A stretch of 47,365 nucleotides of DNA from Candidatus Poribacteria bacterium (GTDB taxonomy: Bacteria; Poribacteria; WGA-4E; WGA-3G). Under the pieces are notes generated by a model, which worked only from the letters and a program-made list of their open reading frames with translations, made no database searches and was not told the origin of the DNA. A program made the translations under genes and the position numbers. Positions within the stretch are counted from its first letter, which is position 1. Each line of letters opens with the position of its first letter. This document shows positions 8,807-17,398 of this stretch, in pieces. The stretch is from the NCBI GenBank assembly GCA_003635185.1, contig PYJA01000134.1:1-47365 (forward strand), read 5' to 3'.

Positions 8807-8854
8807 TAGTATTGTCCGTCGGGTAGAGTTTGCAAAACCTGATGGACAATACTA
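8807..8854 (+). terminator. hairpin, probable terminator
   Basis: TAGTATTGTCCGTC at 8807-8820 pairs with GATGGACAATACTA at 8841-8854 (13 of 14), followed by TATTTT. It lies 7 bp after the Rpn stop codon and before fmt. The GTCCGTCGGGT sequence also occurs in the repeat element at 29153, so it may be a dispersed repeat that works as a terminator. Confidence 0.6.
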
Positions 8855-8900
8855 TATTTTGGTCTTGGCGTTATCAGACACTTCCGATTAAATCATTATC

Positions 8901-9890
8901 ATGTCTATTATACAAAAAATGCGTGTTCTCTTTATGGGTACCAGTGAATTTGCGATTCCAGCACTGAAAGAACTTATTGCCCACGATTTTGAAGTGATAG
9001 CCGTTGTTACGCAACCTGATCGCCACAGTGGGAGAGGCAAAAAGTTAAGTCCACCGCCCATAAAGCAGATCGCCACAGAATATAAACTCAAGGTTTTTCA
9101 ACCTGAGAAAGTGAGAAAATCAGAATTTGTTGAAACTCTAAAACAACTTTCACCAGATGTGATTGTCGTTGCAGCTTTCGGTCAACTTTTGCCACAAACG
9201 GTGTTGGATATTCCGCCTTGTGGTGTCATAAACTTGCATCCGTCCCTCTTGCCAAAATATAGAGGTGCAGCCCCGATTCAATGGGCATTAATTAAGGGGG
9301 AGACCGAGACAGGTATAACGCTCATGTTGTTGGACGCTGGTGAAGATACGGGCGATATTATCTGCATGGAGCGAATACCCATTGAACCTAAAGACACAGC
9401 TGAAACGTTACATAATCAATTAGCAAATATTGGTGCACGCCTTTTGGTGAAAGTATTGACTGATTTGCCGCAAGGACAACCGCCAAAGGCAATACCACAG
9501 AACCACGCTGATGCGACACATGCCCCGCGCTTGACGAAAGCAGTAGGACAAATTAATTGGAGCGAATCTGCAAGTACAATTCATAATCTTATTAGAGGCA
9601 CAGCAGGATGGCCAGGCGCATATACCTTTTTTCGAGAAGATATGCTCCTAAAGATAATTCGATCTCTGTCACATGAAAATGAGCACTCATTAAAACAAGA
9701 CGGACCAAATAAACTACCCGGCACGATTAAAATCACTGCTGAACAACAGTTGTTTGTAAAAACGGGTAAAGGAGAACTTCAATTGCTGCAAGTTCAACCC
9801 GCAACCAAAAAAGTAATGAAAGTTCAAGATTTTGTTAACGGGTATCAACTAAAAAATGGGGAACGTTTTTCCACTTTGATTTCATCGTAA
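8901..9890 (+). CDS. fmt: methionyl-tRNA formyltransferase
   Basis: This enzyme transfers a formyl group from 10-formyl-tetrahydrofolate to Met-tRNA(fMet) for translation initiation. The N-terminal RVLFMGTSEFAIPAL, the folate-binding region HPSLLPKYRGAAPIQW and the downstream LLDAGEDTGDI block are all present. A C-terminal OB-like domain follows residue about 210. Full length is 329 residues. The family normally starts at MRVLF, which is a second ATG at 8919; neither ATG has a strong ribosome binding site, so the start is uncertain by six codons. It begins the run fmt, PASTA protein, rpe, rsmE, mtaB. Confidence 0.95.
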   Translation: MSIIQKMRVLFMGTSEFAIPALKELIAHDFEVIAVVTQPDRHSGRGKKLSPPPIKQIATEYKLKVFQPEKVRKSEFVETLKQLSPDVIVVAAFGQLLPQTVLDIPPCGVINLHPSLLPKYRGAAPIQWALIKGETETGITLMLLDAGEDTGDIICMERIPIEPKDTAETLHNQLANIGARLLVKVLTDLPQGQPPKAIPQNHADATHAPRLTKAVGQINWSESASTIHNLIRGTAGWPGAYTFFREDMLLKIIRSLSHENEHSLKQDGPNKLPGTIKITAEQQLFVKTGKGELQLLQVQPATKKVMKVQDFVNGYQLKNGERFSTLISS

Positions 9891-9912
9891 ATGATTGTAT
9901 TAGGATTCTGAG

Positions 9913-10881
9913 ATGAACACACTTAATAAAACTTTATGGGGAATGGTCAAAACCGCAATTTATTGCTTGAGTGTAATGGGAATTGTCGGTTTGTTGACGG
10001 TTTTTATTGTTATCCCACAGTGGGTTAAGTCAACGGAGATTTTGGTTCCTAACCTTATCGGTAAACACTATTATCAAGCTGTAAACTCCCTTGCCAATGC
10101 CGGTTTAGAGCCAGAAAAGACAATTCGCCAAGCAAGCAGCAGCGAACCGATAGGAAATGTCATTGAACAATTTCCACTTGCAAATATAGGAATCAAACCC
10201 CATCATAAGGTCAAAATCACAGTCAGTACTGGAGCAGATCTTACACCTATTCCCTCAGTCGTTGGCAAATCACTGGATGCAGCACGTGAAACACTTGAAA
10301 CAGCGGATTTCCGCGCAAATACAGTTGCTCGTGTCCATTCTACAAATTATTTACCGGATACTGTTATTGCTCAAAGTCCACCTGAAGGGACTCCTAAAAA
10401 ACGCCGCACCTCTGTAAACCTATTGGTTAGCCTGGGGAGAAAACCACAAAACATTAAATTACCAGACCTTCGGAAGCAGCCTGTCAACGAGGTATTGCCC
10501 ATACTTGAAGGGATCGATTTGAATGTTGAAATCAAAAATATCCCACACCCAACAATTGGGCAAGGAAGGATTATTACCCATGAGAAACTTGTACATAGCG
10601 GCGACCTGATTACACTTGAAGTTAGTGGAAAACGTGATCAAACTGAAAATAGTAGCAGATGGTTAACGCACAAACATACCGTCAGTGAAGAAGGGAATCG
10701 GGCACGCAAGGTTAAAATTGTTATCGTTGATGACTACGGTGAACGCATTGTAATCAATAATGCTTCTTATGCGCCAGGAACAGTTATCGACTTACAAAAG
10801 AGAAGAGTCAAGGTTTTTGGTTCGGCACTGGTAATTGTGTTTGAAGATGGCAAAAAATTGCATGAACGTCGTTATCAATAA
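9913..10881 (+). CDS. membrane-anchored triple-PASTA protein
   Basis: A 322-residue protein with a short cytoplasmic N-terminus, one membrane helix (about residues 15-36) and three PASTA repeats outside the membrane (about 42-108, 109-178 and 178-240), marked by the PNLIGKHYYQAVNSL, PSVVGKSLDAARETL and PDLRKQPVNEVLPIL starts. A basic C-terminal domain of about 80 residues is unassigned. PASTA domains bind muropeptides or beta-lactams in Ser/Thr kinases and PBPs, but no kinase or transpeptidase domain is present here. The position between fmt and rpe is where stkP/prkC-type kinase genes often sit, so this may be a kinase-free relative. Confidence 0.85.
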   Translation: MNTLNKTLWGMVKTAIYCLSVMGIVGLLTVFIVIPQWVKSTEILVPNLIGKHYYQAVNSLANAGLEPEKTIRQASSSEPIGNVIEQFPLANIGIKPHHKVKITVSTGADLTPIPSVVGKSLDAARETLETADFRANTVARVHSTNYLPDTVIAQSPPEGTPKKRRTSVNLLVSLGRKPQNIKLPDLRKQPVNEVLPILEGIDLNVEIKNIPHPTIGQGRIITHEKLVHSGDLITLEVSGKRDQTENSSRWLTHKHTVSEEGNRARKVKIVIVDDYGERIVINNASYAPGTVIDLQKRRVKVFGSALVIVFEDGKKLHERRYQ

Positions 10882-10942
10882 TCTTACAATGGATGCTGGT
10901 AATTAGAAAAAACCGTTCTACCGAAAATTGGAGGTGTGTTAA

Positions 10943-11602
10943 ATTTATAAAGTACCCAAAATTGCGCCATCGCTTTTAGCAGCTGACTTCAGCCGTTTCG
11001 GTGAAGAAGTAAAGCGAGTTGTTACTGCAGGTGCTGACTTACTCCATTTTGATGTAATGGATGGCGAGTTTGTGCCAAGCTTCGGTATAAGTCCACCATT
11101 AATTGCTGCCGTTCGCGAAAATACGGATGTGCCTTTTGATGTCCATATCATGGTAACACACCCGCTCCGCTATATTGATGCTTTAGCCGATGCAGGGGCA
11201 GATATGATAACCTTCCATATTGAAAGCAACGATGCACCTTATGAGGTAATCTCTATGATTAAGGCACACAACATAAAAGCCGGCTTAGCATTTTCGCCAA
11301 ATACACCGACTGAAGCAGTTACACCTTACTTGTCGGATATTGACCTCGTGTTACCGATGAGCGTTGAGCCAGGATTTGGAGGACAAGCGTTTTTACCAAA
11401 TACTTTGGATAAAATTGAAAATTTGCAGAACGAGATTCAGAAAATAGATAATTCGCCTGACATTTCGGTTGATGGAGGTGTAACAGTAGATATAGCTCCA
11501 GACGCTGTTCGTCAAGGGGCGACAATTCTTGTCGCAGGCACAGCAATTTTTCGAAGCGAACATCCTAAAGCAGTAATAGAAAAATTGCGAACTGTGGCAT
11601 AA
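10943..11602 (+). CDS. rpe: ribulose-phosphate 3-epimerase, apparent ATT start
   Basis: This enzyme interconverts ribulose-5-phosphate and xylulose-5-phosphate in the pentose phosphate pathway. Visible motifs are KIAPSLLAADFSR, LLHFDVMDGEFVP, FDVHIMV and VEPGFGGQAF, then SVDGGVTVDIAP. The metal-binding His and Asp residues lie in these blocks. No ATG, GTG or TTG opens the conserved N-terminus; the frame is closed by TAA at 10940. An ATT at 10943 lies 8 bases after a strong GGAGG (10930-10934) and gives a 219-residue protein of normal size. The first ATG (11057) would delete the first 38 residues, including the first beta strand. Either ATT is used, as in infC, or one base is wrong. Transketolase (26364) is the partner enzyme in this window. 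Confidence 0.9.
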   Translation: MYKVPKIAPSLLAADFSRFGEEVKRVVTAGADLLHFDVMDGEFVPSFGISPPLIAAVRENTDVPFDVHIMVTHPLRYIDALADAGADMITFHIESNDAPYEVISMIKAHNIKAGLAFSPNTPTEAVTPYLSDIDLVLPMSVEPGFGGQAFLPNTLDKIENLQNEIQKIDNSPDISVDGGVTVDIAPDAVRQGATILVAGTAIFRSEHPKAVIEKLRTVA

Positions 11603-11634
11603 ACTTGAGTCTCTGAGAATAGACATAGGAAAAG

Positions 11635-12354
11635 ATGCATACGTTCTATATTCCCTCAATTCAGATCAATAAAAAGATTGCAACGGTTAAAGGTTCAGAG
11701 CAACACCACCTCCGAAATGTGCTTCGTTTAGGACATGGCGATACAATCCGAATTGTTGATGGAAAAGGAAGTGTCTGTATAGGTGAAATATATAAAATTG
11801 ATGCTGAGTCAACGGAGGCAGAAATTCTAAGCCATGAGTTTCATCAGAGAGATACACCGTCTTTAACCCTTTTTCAAGGGTTGCCAAAGTATGATAAAAT
11901 GGAATTAATTTTGGAAAAGACGACTGAACTCGGTGTATCACAGATTGCACCTATGTCCACAGAACGTTCATTACAGGAACCGAGTGAAAATCGTTGTGAA
12001 CGTTGGCATCGGGTCGTCCTCTCAGCAACAAAGCAGTGCAAACGCGCGTGGTTACCTGAACTATGTGAAATGCAACAATTTGAAAACTGCCTGAACACGC
12101 TCCAAAAATACGCTATCAGTCTAATTTTCTGGGAAAATGAGAAGGAACAACATCTCAAAGCAGTATTGAGAAAAGCACCAGAGGTAGAATCCATCGCATT
12201 TTTAGTGGGACCAGAAGGTGGTTTTACCGATAAAGAGGTTGACGCTGCAATTGAAAACGGATGTATCCCAGTGACGATTGGTTCAAATATCTTGAGAACA
12301 GAAACCGCCGCAATTGCAGGAATTACCATCGCCGCTTACGAATACCAAATTTGA
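11635..12354 (+). CDS. rsmE: 16S rRNA (uracil-1498-N3)-methyltransferase
   Basis: This SPOUT-class methyltransferase methylates U1498 of 16S rRNA using S-adenosylmethionine. The N-terminal PUA-like start has SEQHHLRNVLRLGHGD, and the C-terminal SAM-binding knot contains LVGPEGGFTDKEVDAA and LGSNILRTETAA-like blocks (here IGSNILRTETAA). Length (239 residues) is typical. The ATG follows AGGAAAAG, and the gene lies 32 bp after rpe and 15 bp before mtaB, so it is probably cotranscribed. Confidence 0.94.
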   Translation: MHTFYIPSIQINKKIATVKGSEQHHLRNVLRLGHGDTIRIVDGKGSVCIGEIYKIDAESTEAEILSHEFHQRDTPSLTLFQGLPKYDKMELILEKTTELGVSQIAPMSTERSLQEPSENRCERWHRVVLSATKQCKRAWLPELCEMQQFENCLNTLQKYAISLIFWENEKEQHLKAVLRKAPEVESIAFLVGPEGGFTDKEVDAAIENGCIPVTIGSNILRTETAAIAGITIAAYEYQI

Positions 12355-12369
12355 TTCAATACCAATACT

Positions 12370-13680
12370 ATGAAAACAGCAAAACTCATCACAATGGGAT
12401 GTAAGGTTAATCAATACGACACGCAATCAATGCGGGAATCACTCGTCCGCAACGGTTATACCGTTGTAGACGAGGCGCAGTCTGCAGACCTATATCTCAT
12501 TAACACCTGCACGGTAACAAACGCTGCTGATCAGAAAGCACGCCAAGCAATTCGGCGGGCTATCCGACAGAACCCAAATGCAGATGTGCTGGTTACAGGA
12601 TGTTATGCTGAAAGTGATCGAAAGGCAATTGAGAAGATTCCAGGTGTTACTTATGTCTTCGGTAACCGTGAGAAAGCAGACTTTCAAACCTATCTTGATA
12701 AGTTGCACGCTGAGACACCGCTCCAGATTCAACCTATTCAGCACGATGCTATTCGGGAGCATGCCCGTTTTAGTAGCGGCGTTAGCAATTCAGGAAAGCG
12801 CACTCGCGCCCTTATAAAGGTCCAAGATGGTTGCAGTGCTTTTTGCACGTACTGTATTATTCCTTATGTGCGGGGTAGAATGACGAGCCGTCCACTTTTA
12901 GAGATCGTGGACGAAGCGCATCGCATTGCCGACAGCGGTATAAAAGAAATTGTGATTACCGGCGTGCATCTTGGGGCGTATGGACAGGACACGGATAGAG
13001 ACAAGGATATTGCTGATATATTAGAAAGAATACATGGGATTGATGGAATTGAACGGATCCGCTTCAGTTCAATTGAACCGATGTATTTCCCCGATATTCT
13101 TTCGGAGCGGATGTCCGCTCTTCCGAAGTGTATGCCCCACTTTCACCTTCCGATCCAATCTGGGGCTGATAATGTGTTACGCCGAATGCGCCGCCGTTAT
13201 TCCACTGCCCAATTTGCACACCTTGTTGAAACCCTACGTTCCCGTTTTACCGATGACGTAGGTATTACGACTGATATAATGGTCGGATTTCCCAGCGAAA
13301 CAGAGACAGATTTCAAGGATTCACTGCAGTTCGTTAAAAAAATAGGATTCAGTCAGCTACATGTATTTCGGTACTCCCCGCGTAAAGGCACTCCTGCAGC
13401 GACTTATCCGGATCAAGTTCCGCCTCATGTTTCCGCAGAACGAAGCAAGGTGATGATTGAATTAGGAAATCAACTCAATAAATCATTTCGCAAACGGATG
13501 CTTGGTAAATCAAAAGACGTTTTAGTTGAAGAAAGTAGGGAGGGTCCGGAAAACTTCCCTGCCGGATTTACGGATAACTATATCCGTGTACTCGTGGAAG
13601 TTCCAGAAACTGTGATAAATCAAATTATACAGGTTAAGTTAACAACTTTAGATGACAAATTCGTCTATGGAATATGTTAG
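12370..13680 (+). CDS. mtaB: tRNA t6A37 methylthiotransferase MtaB
   Basis: This radical-SAM methylthiotransferase converts t6A37 to ms2t6A37 in ANN-decoding tRNAs. The N-terminal UPF0004 domain has the three cluster cysteines in MGCKVNQYDT, NTCTVTNAAD and TGCYAES. The radical SAM site is CSAFCTYCIIPYVRG, and a C-terminal TRAM-like region follows. The GCKVNQ start separates it from MiaB and RimO. At 436 residues it is full length. It closes the translation-related run, and its stop overlaps an open frame leading to the lipoprotein gene downstream. Confidence 0.95.
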   Translation: MKTAKLITMGCKVNQYDTQSMRESLVRNGYTVVDEAQSADLYLINTCTVTNAADQKARQAIRRAIRQNPNADVLVTGCYAESDRKAIEKIPGVTYVFGNREKADFQTYLDKLHAETPLQIQPIQHDAIREHARFSSGVSNSGKRTRALIKVQDGCSAFCTYCIIPYVRGRMTSRPLLEIVDEAHRIADSGIKEIVITGVHLGAYGQDTDRDKDIADILERIHGIDGIERIRFSSIEPMYFPDILSERMSALPKCMPHFHLPIQSGADNVLRRMRRRYSTAQFAHLVETLRSRFTDDVGITTDIMVGFPSETETDFKDSLQFVKKIGFSQLHVFRYSPRKGTPAATYPDQVPPHVSAERSKVMIELGNQLNKSFRKRMLGKSKDVLVEESREGPENFPAGFTDNYIRVLVEVPETVINQIIQVKLTTLDDKFVYGIC

Positions 13681-13751
13681 TGATGCCTGTTACAATAAAG
13701 ACTGAGGTACAAACCTCATTTTATATTATCTTTTCCTTGGAGGAAAACATT

Positions 13752-14831
13752 TTGTCAAAATTAAAAATTATATTTGCATTTTTTGTCTTACTCTTTGTTG
13801 TGTCGGGATGCGAAAGAATTGCGGATAAAGTAATATTGCCGCCCGATACAACACCGGCAGGGACGCAACCTCTCACAGTGATGACCTATAATGTTTACGT
13901 TGGCAGCAGTGCAGCCCCGCTTTTGTCCGTAGAGAATCTGGGGCAAGTACCAGGGCAAGTTGCTACGATGTACAATAACGTCATGGCATCCGATTTTCCA
14001 AGCCGCGCAACAGCAATTGCTAAATCTATAAAAACGTCCCAACCACATATTATCGGACTGCAAGAAATATCGTTAATTCGCCGCCAAAGTCCTGGGGATT
14101 TCATTCCGGACAATCCAACTCTTGCGGAGGAGGTTGTCTTGGATTATCTTGATATTTTGATGAACGCACTTCAAGCAGAGGGTTTAAGTTACGAAGTCGC
14201 TGCACAAGTTGAAAATATAGATGTTGAAATGCCGATGTTCACTGATGTCGGTATTGTTGATGTCCGATTAACCGATTATGATGTAATCCTTTCTCGCAGC
14301 GATGTTGAAATATCAAATCCGATGAGTGCTAACTACGAAAATGCGCTGACAATTGAAATGCTCGGTCTTGTAGTAAAAAGAGGTTATGCTGCTGTAGATG
14401 CTACTGTTGCAGGTGTAACTTATCGCGTTGTCAACACACATCTTGAGGCATTTGTAGAAGAAAGCAGGGTGGCACAAACACAAGAACTTGTGGATATTCT
14501 CAGCAGCGAAACCATGCCGATTATTCTGTTGGGAGATTTCAACACGCCAGCACCCGACGGCACTGCTTACCAAATGTTGCTATCAGCGGGGTACGTTGAC
14601 GTTTGGCAGATGGAATCCGAGGGAACTGGCAACACCTGCTGTCAAGATGGAGATCTTCAAAACAGGGTGAGTAGACACTATGAACGGATCGACCAGATTT
14701 TTGTCAGAAATCTGGAAATCCCCGATTCTGTCATGACATATACAGTGGGCGATAAACCCGCAGATCAATTAGCCTCTGGACTATGGCCATCTGACCATGC
14801 TGGCGTTGTTGCACAGCTTACATTTGAGTAG
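13752..14831 (+). CDS. lipoprotein, endonuclease/exonuclease/phosphatase fold
   Basis: A 359-residue lipoprotein with an EEP (DNase I-like) domain. Translation most likely starts at TTG 13752: GGAGGA lies 7 bases upstream, and this start gives MSKLKIIFAF with a lipobox ending in Cys20 (FVVSGC). The frame extends upstream to 13674, but that would bury the signal peptide. Catalytic features are LTVMTYNVYVG, IGLQEIS (Glu, metal), NTHLEAF (His), LLGDFNTPAPDG (Asp, Asn) and WPSDHAGVVAQL (terminal Asp-His). Substrate is unknown; family members include phosphodiesterases, sphingomyelinases and nucleases. It probably acts on the periplasmic face or outside the cell. Confidence 0.88.
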   Translation: MSKLKIIFAFFVLLFVVSGCERIADKVILPPDTTPAGTQPLTVMTYNVYVGSSAAPLLSVENLGQVPGQVATMYNNVMASDFPSRATAIAKSIKTSQPHIIGLQEISLIRRQSPGDFIPDNPTLAEEVVLDYLDILMNALQAEGLSYEVAAQVENIDVEMPMFTDVGIVDVRLTDYDVILSRSDVEISNPMSANYENALTIEMLGLVVKRGYAAVDATVAGVTYRVVNTHLEAFVEESRVAQTQELVDILSSETMPIILLGDFNTPAPDGTAYQMLLSAGYVDVWQMESEGTGNTCCQDGDLQNRVSRHYERIDQIFVRNLEIPDSVMTYTVGDKPADQLASGLWPSDHAGVVAQLTFE

Positions 14832-14855
14832 CATAAATCCGTTTAGTTGTTTAAC

Positions 14856-14895
14856 AAAAGACGAGTTCTCACCACAGAGAACTCGTCTTTTGTTT
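14856..14895. terminator. bidirectional intrinsic terminator
   Basis: A perfect 15-bp stem (AAAAGACGAGTTCTC at 14856-14870 and its complement at 14877-14891) with a 6-base loop sits between two convergent genes. A-rich and T-rich arms give a U-tract in both directions. Confidence 0.92.
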
Positions 14896-14924
14896 TGAAT
14901 AGGTTGCATTGATTCGTCCTATGT

Positions 14925-16160
14925 CTACTCAGGTGCCGCCTCAATTATATCATCCTGCGGCACGCCATTAAGAATTTGGCGCACACCAACATTTTTGACA
15001 GGATTACGGTTTTCATCGAAACTCGAAATACTTGTTGCACCTTCATAGTTAGTTATTGCAGCAATTGCATCACGAATCGCATCCGGATCATCTGCTGATC
15101 CTACGCTCTCAATTGCCATTGCCAAAATTTTCATGGCATCATAGCCTGCTGCTGCAATGCCATCAACAGAGCCATGTTTTGCCGTATAAGCAGAATTAAA
15201 TTGGACAGCATCCGGATCTAAGTTGGTACAATAGTAACCATCAACAGGTTCATTATCCTCCAAAGTCATAGACATGAGTGGATCGTCCCAACCATCGCTA
15301 CCGATAAAGATAGATTCAATTCCCATGTCCCGTGCTTGTTTCATTATGAGCGGGTTCGCTGGTGGAAAACTGGCGAGAAGAAGGACATGTTGCAGTATGG
15401 GCAAGTTCACAGGCGGAGAACTTACGAGAGGACGGGGCTGAGGCTCGTACGCCATTTTGATGCTCGCATTGATACTCGCAAGTTGCGAATCAAACATCGT
15501 ATCGCCACTTTCATAGACTTGTTTATTAAGGATACCAACCTGGTGGTCGGCTAGCAGATTTTCCCAGCCTGAGACGAGTTCTTGGAAGCTAGCCTCAAAT
15601 GCTTGGACAAAACCTTCAGAATACACATCCTTATTCTGCCAAATCATAGAGGCAGATATTGCATTGAGTTGCTCTACGGCAACTTTTGCCAAAAGATTTG
15701 CCTGCAGGACATTGGAACCTGCAACGAGAAACATGAAATCGTTTGGGTCAGTCGCGTCTGCCGTCACCTCTGCCCTTGTTGCTCCCAAAAGCACAGGAAC
15801 AGTTGCAACCGGACCAACTTTTACTGCATGGCTCGAAAAGAGGGGACCTAATATAGCGACAACATTATCCATCTCAACTAATTCTGTTGCAGATTGAACG
15901 ACGGTATCAGTCGTTTCCTCCTTAAAGATTAGCTCAACCTGCTTGCCGAGGACACCCCCAGCTGCGTTGATTTCCGCTTGGGCAAGCTCTGCCCCTTTTC
16001 CAAAACTGGTATAATTTGGATATGGATGAATCAACCCCACTTTAAGCGTCGTTTCGCCAGCTGGCGGAGTCATATCCATCATTTTTTCGCACCCAGATAG
16101 CCAAGCGACTGAGAGAGCAAGTAGGACACATAGCGCAAACCTAAAAATTCTTGTGTTCAT
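14925..16160 (-). CDS. lipoprotein solute receptor, branched-chain amino-acid type
   Basis: A 411-residue periplasmic-binding-protein type I receptor of the LivJ/LivK (Peripla_BP_6) class, anchored as a lipoprotein at Cys24 (AWLSGCEKMMD). The mature protein begins with LKVGLIHPYPNYTSFGKGAELAQ. AAGGVLGKQVELIFKE, VVAILGPLFSSHAVKV, AGYDAMKILAMAIE and DAIRDAIAAI follow. A Pro-rich insertion (about residues 240-270) lies between the lobes. No LivHMGF permease or ATPase is nearby, so it works with a distant transporter or as a sensor. It shares the GCEKMM lipobox tail with the double receptor at 17399, which suggests common origin. Confidence 0.9.
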   Translation of the reverse strand: MNTRIFRFALCVLLALSVAWLSGCEKMMDMTPPAGETTLKVGLIHPYPNYTSFGKGAELAQAEINAAGGVLGKQVELIFKEETTDTVVQSATELVEMDNVVAILGPLFSSHAVKVGPVATVPVLLGATRAEVTADATDPNDFMFLVAGSNVLQANLLAKVAVEQLNAISASMIWQNKDVYSEGFVQAFEASFQELVSGWENLLADHQVGILNKQVYESGDTMFDSQLASINASIKMAYEPQPRPLVSSPPVNLPILQHVLLLASFPPANPLIMKQARDMGIESIFIGSDGWDDPLMSMTLEDNEPVDGYYCTNLDPDAVQFNSAYTAKHGSVDGIAAAGYDAMKILAMAIESVGSADDPDAIRDAIAAITNYEGATSISSFDENRNPVKNVGVRQILNGVPQDDIIEAAPE

Positions 16161-16230
16161 AAACTTCTCCTGTTTCGTAGACTACTGTTACTGTGTCAAG
16201 TAGTTCAGATTTCATATTTTTATTGTACAA

Positions 16231-16393
16231 CAGGACTTACGCATTTTCTCTCAAAGTCCCCTTGATAAGGGGGATTTAGGGGGCGGGCCCCCATAGCGAT
16301 AGCGTGTGGGGAGATAAAAAGACTAAAAACACTGAAATACTGGACTATTTAACCCCCCTGCCCCCCTTATCAAGGGGGAATGCGTAAGTCCTG
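16231..16393. mobile_element. MITE family C, copy 1
   Basis: This element of 163 bp has perfect ends CAGGACTTACGCATT and AATGCGTAAGTCCTG and subterminal CCTTGATAAGGGGGA / CCCCTTATCAAGGGGG blocks, so the whole element can fold into one long hairpin. GTACAA directly flanks both sides. A second copy is at 24413-24545. It occupies about half of the 353-bp gap between 16161 and 16513. The remainder shows only a TTGACA at about 16195 on the minus strand, without a good -10. Confidence 0.9.
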
Positions 16394-16513
16394 GTACAAT
16401 TGGAATTATAACATTAGTTTATGTAGAAAGTTACATTATCTTAAACAAATTCGCGCAGAGGAAAACTTTTGCGTCCGACAACGCGAACGCAAAAGTCTTC
16501 CACAGACCATTTC

Positions 16514-16945
16514 CTATTCACTGGCATTAGAGCGCAGTAAGTGTACTCCCAATGCACCATTTAACAACGGAAGTAGAGCATCAAAAATAATCCAAATCAT
16601 TGACCGGGTTTCGGCACCGGCAGCGGTAAAACTATCAGCTTTGAGGATACCGAACCAGTTCCAGAAGAATAATATAGCTGCAAACATGAATCCATAAAAT
16701 AACGTGTTTGCTGCTATAAATTCCTGAACGCTTGAATGCTCTCCGATTCGACTCATACGAGCGTAACTAAATACCACCCCCAGCACTATTGAAATTGCAG
16801 AGAGGACATTAATGTAATTCCAAACGGAACTATTAGGATTAGCTTCGGTGGAAGTATGGTATAAAGGTTCAATGACAGTGTGAATTGCGACTATTGCCGC
16901 AATGATGATGAGAACAACGCCTATAACTTTCTTGAGGGCATCCAT
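16514..16945 (-). CDS. four-helix membrane protein, unknown
   Basis: I do not recognise this 143-residue protein. It has four hydrophobic segments, at about residues 5-25, 44-62, 82-101 and 115-136, with very short loops, so it is an integral inner-membrane protein. The first loop (TSTEANPNSSVWN) is likely periplasmic. The ATG follows GGAAGGAGAAATACC, a strong ribosome binding site. It appears to be a single-gene unit. No motif gives a function. Confidence 0.65.
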   Translation of the reverse strand: MDALKKVIGVVLIIIAAIVAIHTVIEPLYHTSTEANPNSSVWNYINVLSAISIVLGVVFSYARMSRIGEHSSVQEFIAANTLFYGFMFAAILFFWNWFGILKADSFTAAGAETRSMIWIIFDALLPLLNGALGVHLLRSNASE

Positions 16946-17398
16946 GGTATTTCTCCTTCCCTAATCGGGTTTATAGAGTGTGCCTCAGAAATATAATTCT
17001 ATTGGTTTTCACATGTTCAACCGACCAACAGACTGATCAATAAATTGTTTAAACATCATTGGCAGCACGCTTCTAAAACGCACCTACAATGAAATTTCCA
17101 CACATTTCAGTTTTGATTATAGCAAAGAAATGCCTCAATGTCAACTGCAAAACGACGAACCGACGAACGACGACACAATCATTTTCAGTTTTTTGTTGAC
17201 AATAACTTCTAACTATGATAAAATGTATCAAGCTTAAGTTTTTATTGAACTCAATGTTTAAATGCTGCGCCTAAGTGGGTTGACTATCAAGAAAGGTTTG
17301 ATACAAACTCGGTTTTAACAATAATTAATTTCAAACTGAGGGCGTAAGCGTTTTGTTTACTGGTTATTCCAAAATTCATTTGAAAAAGGAGATTCAAG
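16946..17398. other. 453-bp intergenic region with divergent control
   Basis: This gap separates the minus-strand membrane protein gene from the plus-strand double receptor gene. It contains a direct run of CGACGAAC-type repeats at about 17153-17173 and the strong promoter at 17196-17224. About 170 bases of untranslated leader follow before the ATG at 17399. I see no open frame with a ribosome binding site and no recognisable riboswitch. Confidence 0.6.
17196..17224 (+). promoter_or_regulatory. strong sigma-70 promoter
   Basis: TTGACA at 17196-17201 and TAAAAT at 17219-17224 with a 17-bp spacer. It points at the double receptor gene and would give a leader of about 165 bases. Confidence 0.75.

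Noticed and set aside
11057..11602. rpe starting at ATG 11057
   Set aside because: This start removes the conserved first strand and helix, which are encoded just upstream in frame.
12490..12762. Antisense frames across rsmE and mtaB
   Set aside because: They overlap well-conserved genes completely and show no start signals or motifs.
13674..13751. N-terminal extension of the phosphatase-fold lipoprotein from ATG 13674
   Set aside because: It overlaps mtaB, lacks a ribosome site and would place about 26 residues before the signal peptide. TTG 13752 has an ideal Shine-Dalgarno.
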